From: Przewalskia tangutica
Taxonomy: Eukaryota; Streptophyta; Magnoliopsida; Solanales; Solanaceae
Length of the DNA: 64,000 bases
NCBI GenBank assembly: GCA_029844215.1
Contig: CM056724.1
Location: 87,377,093 to 87,441,092 of the forward strand
Reading direction: 5' to 3'
A program made the position numbers and the translations under genes. The notes under the pieces were generated by a model. The model was not told where the DNA came from. It searched no databases and saw nothing but the letters and a program-made list of their open reading frames with translations. Every line of letters starts with the position of its first letter. The first letter of the stretch is position 1. This document shows positions 55,414 to 64,000 of this stretch, piece after piece.

Positions 55414-57847
55414 TGTTATATCCCGTATTTCCAGAGTATGTACGTGAGGGTATACGTACAAAAGTTAGCCTAAGTAAAAGACCTTGGACGAAAAAGTTTG
55501 TGCACAACTCGCTAAAAGAATCGTTTTTCGACGAAACGTTTTACTAAACTCGCGTAGGGTAAATTCCGGCTATGCCATTTATAATTTTTGCGGATTTTTC
55601 TGAGAGACGAAACATTTTGGACCAACGGGAGGGTGACACTTGTCACCCTCATTGGACGGCAAGAATGGGCAATTGTTGGCACGTTTTTTGTGCCATTTCC
55701 TTAGTCAAAGAGTTGGTAGGATATTTTGTGTAGTAGATGGATAAGGACACTTGCCTAAATCCTCACCCTACACTTGCCTTGCACTTGGCATCATCTTGGC
55801 CATTGGTTGGCCTTTGCTTGACCTATAAATACCCCCCTTAAGATGAAGAGTTCTTCATCCACAAATCATTTCTCCAAGTCTTGAAAAATCCCTCCCTCTC
55901 TCTTAAAGCTTTTCGTCCAAGCCTTCACTCCCCCCCCTTGAGAAAGCCTTGGCCGAATACCCCTAAAAAAGCCCTAGCCGAAACACTACCCCCTCCTGGT
56001 AGAAAAGTTGTCTTCCAAATACCCAGCCCAAATCCCTTAGTACTTAGTAGAAGTTGTGAATAACTTCTAAGGGTTCTTGGAGCTATCTGAGCGCACAAAT
56101 TAGGAGCTAAACCTTGCTCGTGAGCGACTTTTATCTAGGATATTATTGGGCTTACTGAGGTAAATAATCTTATCCTTCTTTTGTAACTAGAGAATACATC
56201 TGTAGAAGTATAGGAATAAGTATAAATACTTAGAAGGATATTAAAGAATAGAATTGAACTGTTATCACAGTAGAAGGGTTTAAATGAAGAATAATTGAAC
56301 TATACTTACTTAGGACTGTTTTCACAATAGACTTGAGTAGCTCACCGGGTAGGGAAGTGCTGCCCGATTTTCCGTAGAATAAAGGACCCTCTGCTTAGAA
56401 CTGTTTACAGAGTAGTCTAGACGTTGATAGACGTGTCTGACTATTATAGGTTGATTCTCTGCGCGCGACATATTCAACTTGGCAGGTGGTTTTCGCCGAG
56501 AAGGTATGTGATTCTTCCTATACTCTTGAGCATGATATTTTAAATATATATATAGTACGGTAGACGTACGAGTGTTAACTGAATAATAATTACGGCAATG
56601 TCTTTTGACTTAAGCCTGAATAATAACTACGGCAATGTCTTTTGACTTAAGCCTGAATAATAAAAGATCGTGAAGCATTTCAAAAGAATACTGAATCATT
56701 TTTAACAGAAGAGAAACAGTTGGTTTTTAAACAAAAGCTTAAGAGTTATACTAGCTTTATGGGAAGTTAGGTATAACAACTTAAGAATGATAAAAAGATC
56801 TGTTTACTTACTTGCTTATGAAAACCTTGTATTGATTTCTGTAAGGTGTAGTAAGATTGATTGATAAATAGACATTTTATGATGCTACGTGTGTTAGTGT
56901 CTTGTGATGTTGTGAAAGGGGGTTATTCTTTGTGCTTACGTTCTTTGAGCGGTAAGTCGGTTGTATCTTGTTATTATATCACCTACCCTCGACTTATTAT
57001 ACAGGGCTTGCCACCCGATGCGGGTCTATCGGCCTACGCGGTCCGTGAGACTATGCGGCTGCGGGAGTTCCGTGATTGATCATTCGGTGTTTTAGCCCGA
57101 CGCGGGGATGCCACATGCGGTGCGTGTGACTATGCGGTCTATTGAGACTATGCGATGCGGGAGTCCGAGAGTGCAGGGGTTAGCTACCTCGATGCGAGGA
57201 ATACCTCGTGCGGGTATGTGTGTGTGACTATGCGGATCGCGGAAGTCCAGACTAGGCACGCATAATGATACTATGGGCGATTGGCCTTGCTTCGATCATT
57301 CGCGGCCTAGGAAAGACCGATTCTGATATATCTATGTTGCTCTTGCTTATGTTGTGGCACTATGTGCAATTGAAGCGATTGTATTTGCAATGGCTTTAAA
57401 TACCTTGATTTCATTTAAGTACTTTACTGATTTCACATACTTGGTACTGTTATCGACCTCTTCTTGGGGCTGCGTTCATGCCGCGGTAAGGGCAGTGCTA
57501 GATCCACATCCTTAGGATCTCTTTGCTTTGGTGTCGTGAGCTCCATCTTCTCCGAGGCTCTACTTTTGGGTATGATCTCCTGTATGTAGATAGTTTTTGT
57601 ACCTTCAGGGTATGGCGGGGCCCTGTCCCGCCATAGTTGTTTACTTCCTTAGAGGTCTGTAGTCCTATTGTACAGTTGGGATGTAACTGCAGAACTTGGG
57701 TTATATATATATGCCGAAAGGCAAGCTTTTTCTTCAGATAAACTGTGTCTCATTTCTGACTATTTCATGTCTTGTTTTTATATTCCTGATTACTCGATGT
57801 ATGACTACTTGGGTGCGGGTAAGGCACGATCACGAACCGGGTCGTGT
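55414..57847 (+). mobile_element. Element 8 3' LTR
   Basis: 2,434 bases; TGTTATATCCCGTATTTCC start, TATAAATA at 55824-55831, donor-like ACTGAG|GTAAATAA at 56159/56160, minisatellite 57000-57260, degraded double hairpin 57455-57490. The end gtcgtgt is changed from gtcgtgaca. Confidence 0.9.
57000..57260 (+). repeat. ATGCGG minisatellite in the Element 8 3' LTR
   Basis: Counterpart of 49650-49925: 'gactatgcggtctattgaga' units and 'gatgcgaggaatacctcgtg'. Many one- or two-base gaps relative to the other copy, such as 'cgacgcgg' against 'cgacgggg'. Confidence 0.78.
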
Positions 57848-57852
57848 GAAAC

Positions 57853-57974
57853 CACTTTAAACCAATATGACTCAAAATAAAGAAATATATCCTAAGATGA
57901 CACGTATTTGTAGAAAAGTGGGCAAAAGACTAACTAAAAATGACTCAAAAGGTGTATATAAAATATACCGATCA
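57853..57974 (-). mobile_element. Element 7 5' LTR, right part
   Basis: cactttaaaccaatatgact to ataccgatca, matching 40929-41054 of the other LTR with a few substitutions (for example gtacaaaagtgg versus gtagaaaagtgg). Followed by target-site copy gaagt (57975-57979). Confidence 0.92.
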
Positions 57975-58216
57975 GAAGTGAAGGTACGAATAGAGTATCC
58001 TTTTAGGCCATGAAGGGGAGTTAATAGTGATGTTATACAATTTAGATTTAATTCCTCGGTTGGCTTATGATTTATGTTTATGCAGGTGTGATGCATTAGG
58101 GCCATATGTGGCATGATTGGTTTAAAAGGGTGTAGTTCCAAGGAGACTATACCTATATCTGTTTAGATTGAACCTAATATGAACATTCGGGACGAATATT
58201 TCTAAGGGGGGAAGAA
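57975..58216 (+). promoter_or_regulatory. Element 3 interior, last piece: hairpin and polypurine tract
   Basis: Non-coding sequence ending in the near-perfect stem AACATTCG-gga-CGAATATT (58182-58200) and the polypurine tract taaggggggaagaa (58203-58216). The tract identifies the following LTR as the 3' LTR. Both hairpin and tract are shared with Elements 6 and 8. Confidence 0.85.
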
Positions 58217-59696
58217 TGTTACACCCCGTATTTCCAACAGTTTGAGATAAGAACGTACGTTAGAAATTGGGATTTGAATTTTAGAAAGAACGAAAAATTC
58301 CGGAAAAATCTCGGAACCTCGTGAAGGAAAAAGGTTCGTTAATTGGAATATGATTCTCAAATTTGGTCATGTGGGGCCCACCCGGGAAATTTTATAATTT
58401 TGTAGGGCCCACAAGTTTTTCGATATTTTGGCCAATTATGGACTTTTTGGAGGGTGAAAATATTTTAGACGAATCATAAGGTGACACGTGACACACCCCA
58501 CCCCCTTGTCTTGGTCTTGGAAGACCTTGACTATTTGACTTTAGATATTTGTGAGACTTGGCAAGATATTTTGTGGACAAGTAGATAAGTGGGCCATGTG
58601 GGTCCCACTCCACTTGTCTTGCTACTTGAGATACACATCTATTTATTAGAGGGCTTGCAAGACTTTCCTTAAACTTAGCCAAATAAGCTCTCATATTTCT
58701 CTCATTTGAGCTCAACACCAAGAACACCTAGTGTTAATTAGTTCATTTCATCCACGATTAAGCCCCTAATCCAAGTGTTGAACCAAGATTAACAACTCAA
58801 CCTTGTGTAGCTTGTTTGGGCCGAGAATGGGGTGAGAAAAACCCTAAGTTTTATCTACTTTTTGGAAGCGAAACGTGAAGTGGAGTTGTGTATAAGTTCA
58901 TATAGGTCACATATATGTGATTGGAACTTGAAGAAGTGGAGCGAACCGAAAACTGCGGACCAAAGTATAACGTTCTGCCCGGGACGATTTTAAGGTTAAA
59001 AATGAGGTAATAATTCTTCTTCTTCCGCAATAATTGGATATTACTCATTGTTATAGTATATGGATGAACTTTCATTAAGGAAGATATGGAAAAAAAGGTG
59101 TGTATGCCCTACTTTGGGTGAGTGGTCCGAAACTAGCTATTTCGGGCCATGTGATTCGTTGATTTTTATTGTAGTCATTCTCACATTTTGCATGTTATAT
59201 AATGAAGGAAATATTGTTGGTTATAGTTAATATAACTTATATAACATGTTGGAATGACAATTAGATTAAAGGGATTAAGGAAAAGGACATTGGATTTATT
59301 ATGGACTGTTTTGTATAAATTGTGGGACAGAATTTTACACGTCTAGTTAGGCGTGTAATCCCCTTTGGTTAACTGTTGGTTGTGCCTTAAATGTGGCGTT
59401 TGGGTTGATGAATACGGGCCTTGGAAAAGGTGGAAAAGTACGTAGAAACAAAGGAAGTGCTGCCCAATTTTCCGTAGAATTAGAGGGTATTAATTGGTAT
59501 AAGTCTTACAATAGTAAGTAAGATATTAATAGAAGTACTATGGTCATTTTAGGTTGAAGTACTACGTGTAGCATGGTCTACTTGGCATAAGGAATAGCCG
59601 ATGAAGTTGAAGTACTTGGAGCGTTTTGCTACGTGTCGAAATGGTTAGTCGTCGCGAGGTATGTGGACTTCCTCTTCTATAAGACATGAGTATTTT

Positions 59697-60265
59697 TTTA
59701 TGGTATACTTGCCTTGTTGTTAGGAGTATACATGATTTGTTATTTGAGTATACTTCCTTGTTGTTGGGAGTATACATGACTTGTTGTTTGAAGTATACTT
59801 GTCTTGTTATTTGGAGTATACGTGACTTGCCTTCTTGAAGTACTTGCTTTGTAATTTGGAAGTATTCACGTGATAGATTTTAGGCTAAAAACATGTCTAG
59901 AATATTCCTAAGTTCTTACCAAGTCTTATGGGGGATGTTGGTAAGAGTCGTTAGGAAGTAGTGGAGTCTAGTTGACCTTGTTAAGTTACTACATTAATGA
60001 ATATTTATATTTAAAGTTATGAGACTTGATTTTCAAAGTTATGAGATTTGATTCTTTTAAAGATTATGAGACTTTGATTTAAAGTTATGAGACTTGATTT
60101 TCAAAGTTATGAGATTTGATTCCTTTAAAGATTATGAGACTTTGATTTAAAGTTATGAGACTTGATTTTCAAAGTTATGAGATTTGATTCCTTTAAAGAT
60201 TATTAGACTTTGATTTAAAGTTATGAGACTTGATTTTCAAAGTTATGAGATTTGATTTCCTTAAA
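59697..60265 (+). repeat. TATAC and 68-bp minisatellites in the Element 3 3' LTR
   Basis: The TATAC block (59697-59860) has the same unit count as the 5' LTR. The 68-bp block (60011-60265) has three or four units against five or more in the 5' LTR. Confidence 0.88.
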
Positions 60266-60689
60266 GGTTATGGGACTTGATTTTAAAAGCCTTGAAATGA
60301 TTTTCTGAAGGTGTAGTAACTTAGTTTGAAAAGTAAACGTGTCTTGATACTACGGGTATTAGTATCGTGTGGCTTTTATGTAAAAATGGATCTTTTTAAG
60401 AGAGTTGAAGTACGTAGTACTTTGGGTTAAAACCCGGATTGTTGGCATAAAATGAAAGTACCTTGAGTTTATAAAATGGTGAATCAGTTTACATGTTAAT
60501 AAAAGTCTAAGAGTGCGTTAACTTACATGTGCTTGCTCGTGATAGCCTTGTTATATTCCTATGTTACCGCGTCTCTCAATGGAGGGCCGAATATCTCGCT
60601 ATTTTACTTGGACATACCGACGCTGTTGGAGATTCCACGGGTATGCTTTCACTATGTTTGTTCCATGGACTAGCTCCCCATGAAGCTTC

Positions 60690-60980
60690 GTGACGCAGAC
60701 GGTATCTGGTAGCCAGATTGGCCTTGCCGCCTTCGCGACGCAGCGGTATCCGTAGTCAAGCCAGACGGCCCTTGCCGCCTTCGCGACGCAGCGCGATTCG
60801 TAGTTAGCTTTGACTTGCCCCGGCCACCTTGCGACGCAGCGGATCCGTAGTTGGCAGACTTGCCGGCCGCCTTCGTGACGCAGCGGACCGTAGTTGCTTT
60901 TGCATTTGCCACGCCAACTTCGCGACGCAGCGAACCCGGTAGTTGCCTCGCATTTCGCCTGGCCGCTTTATGATGCAGGT
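60690..60980 (+). repeat. GC-rich minisatellite in the Element 3 3' LTR
   Basis: Five units of 55-60 bases on 'gccttcgcgacgcag' and 'atccgtagttggc', more degenerate than the 5' copy. Overlapping minus-strand frames of 80-156 codons here are repeat by-products. Confidence 0.8.
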
Positions 60981-61854
60981 TGGACCTGGTATTTGAGTAT
61001 GTATATATTGGTGTTCTATCATATCATGGACTGCCGGCAGTGAGGAAGGAAATTCCACGGGCACGCTTGATATTATGGGCGTGAGACCCATGGTTATATT
61101 TGAGTAATGATTTTGAGGGCATGCGTCCCTGACTTGGCATGACTGCTTATATATTGTGAAATGGTCTTTTAAAAGATGAAATTGATTTTCATTACTCTTA
61201 TTGATTAATTTGGTTATCATACTTGTTTCCTGCTTTGTAATTGGACTGTGTGATATTATATTCTTAAAAGGCACAGTCGACTCTTGGAGTTGTTATAGTA
61301 CAGTGATACAAGGTGCATTTGGATTTTAGGTTATGTGACACGGTAGGATCTGGTATTTGATTTTCTATACTTGCCCCTGTCATTCTTGTACACAACCATA
61401 ATTTTAATACTGTACTTTATTTCAGTTCCATACTTAGTACTTGTTGTACTGACCTCCTTCGGGGGGCTGCGTTCATGTCCGCAGGTCTAGGTACTCAGTT
61501 GTGGATCCGCGTGCTTAGGATCCTTGTTCAGCATGTTGAATAGCTCCAATGTTCCGGAGCTTATCTTTATGACTAGGTATTAAGGGGCACGACGGGGCCT
61601 TGTCCCGTCAAAGTTGTGTCGAATTCTTAGAGGTCTGTATTCGTATGTGGGCTGGACTGGTGAGAGTTATATTCATGTTGTTGTACAGTGTAGACCCAGT
61701 TGGGTATGGTATATATATACGACAGCCTAATCAACCTTGCCTTTGCTTTAAGAAAAAAAAGTGTTATTTATTTTCCGCGTGTTACTCATGTTGTATGTGT
61801 AGAAGGGTGCCCAGGTAGGGCACCAGTCGTGGGTCCGGGGTTCGGGGCGTGACA

Positions 61855-62090
61855 AATACATGATTTGATTTTAGAAAGTGAGTGGATCCTAATCCATAAC
61901 GATACTTGACTCGATCTTTATAGAGTTCTATTGAAACCTAATCCTTAGTGATATATCCTATTGATAGTACTTTGAGTTTCTAAAATGGAAGTTGTTTACC
62001 TATCCTATTGATAGTACTTTGAGTTTCTAAAATGGAAGTTGTTTACCTATTCTATTGATAGTACTTTGAGTTTTCTAAAATGGAAGTTCA
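61855..62090 (+). repeat. AT-rich minisatellite of the Element 2 LTR (right part)
   Basis: The first units (atacatgatttgatttt, agtgagtggatcctaatcc) continue 4490-4732. From 61960 the unit changes to 'cctattgatagtactttgag' + 'tttctaaaatggaagttgtt', three copies of about 56 bases. Confidence 0.85.
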
Positions 62091-62396
62091 CTTTAATGAT
62101 TTTAAAAGTGAAAGTGTCTTGATGCTACAAGTGCTAGTATCTTGGGTTTTATAAAATGAATGTACGGTGAACGTACATAGTGCTTTTGGGTTCAATTCCC
62201 TAGTATTACAAGATGTGATAGTGCCTTAGTTTTTCTAAAAATAATGATGTGTTAATGCCTTGATTTTCTAAAATAAAGGTTCATTTTAGTGGTTCTAATG
62301 AGAGTCAAAGATGATTTAAATTGCACAAAATTGCTTGTGATCGCTATATGTGTACAGTCCTTTATAATTGGACTGCATCCCAGAATGGGCAGGTGA

Positions 62397-63013
62397 TATT
62401 ATATTTGCTCCATGGATGTGCTTCCATGATGCGGGTTCAACTCCCATGACAGTATGTGTGTATATTTGCTCCATGGATGTGCTTCCATGATGCGGGTTCA
62501 ACTCCCATGACAGTATTTGTGTATATTTGCTCCATAGATGTGCTTCCATGATGCGGGTTCAACTCCCATGACAGTATTTGTATATATTTGCTCCATGGAT
62601 GTGCTTCCATGATGCGGGTTCAACTCCCATGACAATATTTGTGTATATTTTCTCCACGGATGTGCTTCCATGATGCGGGTTCAACTCCCATGACAGTATT
62701 TGTGTATATTTGCTCCATGGATGTGCTTCCATGATGCGGGTTCAACTTCCATGACAATATTTGTTTATATTTGCTCCATGTATGTGCTTACATGATGCGG
62801 GTTCAACTCCTATGACAATATTTGTGTATATTTGCTCCATGGATGTGCTTCCATGATGCGGGTTCAACTCCCATGACAGTATTTGTGTATATTTGCTCCA
62901 TGAATGTGCTTCCATGATGCGGGTTCAACTCCCATGACAGTGTGTGTGTATATTAGTCCATGGACTGAGTATCCATGATGCGGGTTCAACTCCCCTGACA
63001 GTATTTGTGTATA
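62397..63013 (+). repeat. 61-bp tandem array in the Element 2 LTR
   Basis: Ten units of 61 bases: 'tatatttgctccatggatgt' 'gcttccatgatgcgggttca' 'actcccatgacagtatttgt' 'g'. Unit starts are at 62404, 62465, 62526, 62587, 62649, 62710, 62771, 62832, 62893 and 62953. Within each unit 'ccatggatgtgcttccatg' holds an inverted CCATGGA/TTCCATG arrangement. It occupies the LTR slot filled by different GC-rich arrays in the sister families. Confidence 0.93.
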
Positions 63014-63288
63014 TAGACAGACGTTCATAATTTTGACATGACTTTCATACTTTGAAAAAGTATAGTTGATTCTCATATTTTAAAAATGCACAGTTGACTC
63101 TCATTTTCATAAAGTACAGTGGTACAGTAGTACAGTGGTACAGTGATACAAGGTACAAATGACTCTTATTTTATAAGGCACGGTAGGATCTGGTATTTGA
63201 TTTTCATACTTGTCTCTGTCATTATTTTGTACAGTTATGATCTTGTTTACTGTACTTCCTGGTTACATACTTAGTACTTGTTGTACTG

Positions 63289-63321
63289 ACCCCCTTCGGG
63301 GGGCTGCGTTCATGACCGCAG
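63289..63321 (+). promoter_or_regulatory. Double hairpin in the Element 2 LTR (best preserved)
   Basis: CCCCC-ttc-GGGGGG (about 63290-63303) immediately followed by CTGCG-ttcatgac-CGCAG (63304-63321), preceded by 'catacttagtacttgttgtactga'. The reference version for the motif found in Elements 1, 3, 5, 6 and 8. Confidence 0.65.
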
Positions 63322-63698
63322 GTATAGGTATTCAGTTGGGTGACCCGAGAGCTTAGGATCCTTGCCAGCTTGTTGAGATAGCTCCATTGTTCCGGAGCCT
63401 AGTCATCTTGGTACATGTCTTCCATGTTGACTCATGTATATTCAAGGGTACGGCGAGCCCTTGTTCCGTCATAGTTGTTGTCTTACTCTTAGAGGTCTGT
63501 AGTCATGTGTGGGTTGATCATGTACAGTTGTAGTCCATTTGGACAATTCTATGTAAGTGGCGTCCTTGTCGGCTCGTCTGTTTTTATTTTTATGAGATTT
63601 TGAGTTTTCTTAAAGCTTCCGCTGGTTATATGTGATGTGTGGGTATAGGGGTGCCCAGGTAGGGCACCAGTCGCGGGTCCGGGGTTCGGGTCATGACA

Positions 63699-64000
63699 CT
63701 TTTAAACAGGTTACTCATCCGTTACAACAGATAATGTACTTGTTGCAACATATTATTAACCTGTTGCAACAATTGAAAGATTTGCTGCAACAACTGACTC
63801 ATCTGTTGCAACATATCACAAACTTGCAGCGATCGTTGGTGTAATTTGATGAGAACTACTTGATTCTAAGCGTATACTTCCCAAGTTCTAAGTGTATACT
63901 CATCTGTTGCAACATATTAATGTACTAAACACCTAATATATACTTAAATTACATAATGTCATAAAAAACTCCTAATATATACTTAAATTGTTCAACAGGC
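63699..64000 (+). repeat. Right flank with TTGCAACA repeats
   Basis: Sequence outside Element 2. From 63703 to 63830 a 'ctgttgcaaca' core recurs about seven times at irregular 15-30 base spacing, with variants ccgttacaaca and ttgctgcaaca, and once more near 63903. Later 'cctaatatatacttaaatt' appears twice (63931-63949, 63972-63990). No coding frame. It may be part of another repeat that Element 2 inserted into, but no terminal structure is visible. Confidence 0.6.

Larger units (their letters stand above)
48053..57847 (+). mobile_element. Element 8: chromovirus (Tekay/Del-like) with degenerate gag-pol
   Basis: LTRs 48053-50503 and 55414-57847, initiator-Met primer site at 50508, polypurine tract at 55401-55413. 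Flanks are gagac (48048-48052) and gaaac (57848-57852), one mismatch; the last bases of the 3' LTR (gtcgtgt) are altered from the expected gtcgtgaca. It is the only element here with all domains in order gag, protease, RT, RNase H, integrase, chromodomain. The chromodomain-type C-terminus puts it among chromoviruses; Tekay/Del is inferred from the sequence style. Its LTR belongs to the same clade as Elements 1, 2, 3, 5 and 6. Confidence 0.9.
39819..57974 (-). mobile_element. Element 7: Athila-like retrotransposon lacking pol
   Basis: LTRs 39819-41054 and 46961-48052 + 57853-57974, exact gaagt target-site copies (39814-39818, 57975-57979), primer site on the minus strand TGGCGCCGTTTCCGGGGA (46937-46954; Asp-tRNA-like, as in Athila) and polypurine tract at 41055-41069. 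Without the Element 8 insertion it is about 8.4 kb. Reading 5' to 3' on the minus strand it has gag, protease, a post-pol type spacer, then a separate ORF of the putative plant transposon protein kind. RT, RNase H and integrase are absent, so it is non-autonomous. Confidence 0.9.
4733..61854 (+). mobile_element. Element 3: long-LTR non-autonomous retrotransposon carrying nested insertions
   Basis: Bounded by two similar LTRs (4733-8453 and 58217-61854), a primer site at 8457 and a polypurine tract at 58203-58216. Flanks are gatac (4728-4732) and aatac (61855-61859), a target-site copy with one mismatch, and removing the element rejoins the Element 2 minisatellite. After subtracting Elements 4 and 7 the interior is only about 1.5 kb in three pieces (8454-9515, 39592-39818, 57980-58216), with no recognisable gag or pol. 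Long LTRs with a short non-coding interior resemble large retrotransposon derivatives, which depend on proteins made by a related element. Confidence 0.9.
58217..61854 (+). mobile_element. Element 3 3' LTR
   Basis: 3,638 bases, same order of parts as the 5' LTR: boxes GTGGGGCCCAC (58371-58381) and GTAGGGCCCAC (58402-58412), GGTGACACGTGACAC (58479-58493), donor-like GAG|GTAATAATT (59006/59007), double hairpin (61451-61484), U5 hairpin (61806-61824). Single-base differences from the 5' LTR are frequent, so this pair looks older than those of Elements 4 and 8. Confidence 0.92.
61855..63698 (+). mobile_element. Element 2 LTR, right part
   Basis: Resumes the AT-rich minisatellite of 4490-4732 and ends GGGTCATGACA (63698). 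Contains several 56-bp 'cctattgatagtactttgag' units (about 61960-62090), the 61-bp array (62397-63013), the best version of the double hairpin (63289-63321) and the U5 hairpin (63650-63668). No primer site follows, so it is a solo or 3' LTR. Confidence 0.85.

Noticed and set aside
62397..63013. 61-bp regular array as CRISPR or as coding repeat
   Set aside because: No spacers; contiguous units with drift; lies inside an LTR.
1..64000. Host protein genes, tRNA or rRNA genes, endogenous pararetrovirus
   Set aside because: No frame outside retroelements shows a recognisable host domain. The tRNA-like matches are primer-binding sites only. The RT present is in Ty3/gypsy order with LTRs and integrase, unlike pararetroviruses.

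Overview
This is intergenic, repeat-saturated nuclear DNA of a flowering plant. I infer a eudicot, probably Solanaceae, because the LTR ends, initiator-Met primer sites and Tat/Ogre, Athila and chromovirus types look like those of Solanaceae genomes; only a database search can confirm that. I see no host protein gene, rRNA, tRNA or CRISPR array. Nearly every base belongs to Ty3/gypsy-type LTR retrotransposons inserted into one another.

Layout, outermost to innermost. Element 1 (minus strand, 1-3237) enters from the left edge: a gag remnant, a primer-binding site and a 2.7 kb LTR. Its end abuts Element 2, a plus-strand LTR split into 3238-4732 and 61855-63698. Element 2 is interrupted by Element 3 (4733-61854), a long-LTR element (LTRs 3.6-3.7 kb) with about 1.5 kb of non-coding interior. 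That interior holds two separate insertions. Element 4 (9516-39586) is a non-coding Tat/Ogre-like element with an Arg-tRNA primer site and large tandem arrays. Element 7 (39819-57974, minus strand) is Athila-like and keeps gag, protease and a downstream plant-transposon ORF but has lost pol. Inside Element 4 sits Element 5, a solo LTR (17615-36714). Inside Element 5 sits Element 6 (20751-36459, minus strand), a tandem LTR-interior-LTR-interior-LTR array with only gag remnants. Inside the right LTR of Element 7 sits Element 8 (48053-57847), a chromovirus with a complete but frameshifted gag-pol and a chromodomain.

The boundaries rest on target-site duplications: exact 5-bp copies for Element 4 (gcgtt), Element 5 (aacat), Element 6 (cctgt) and Element 7 (gaagt), and one-mismatch copies for Element 3 (gatac/aatac) and Element 8 (gagac/gaaac). 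Joining the flanks restores each disrupted host sequence, so the relative order is: 2, then 3, then 4 and 7, then 5 and 8, then 6. Element 1 entered Element 2 at an unknown time.

Elements 1, 2, 3, 5, 6 and 8 belong to one clade with a shared, modular LTR: a U3 palindrome, a TATA-like box, a splice-donor-like AG|GTA about 350-400 bases downstream, then family-specific minisatellites, a double hairpin, a U5 hairpin and an initiator-Met primer site, with another hairpin before the polypurine tract. Element 8 is the only one with recognisable pol, so it represents the kind of autonomous partner the others would need. All coding regions here are broken. In several places the sequence carries odd CTG/CAG-associated changes that may be consensus errors, so some frameshifts may not be biological.
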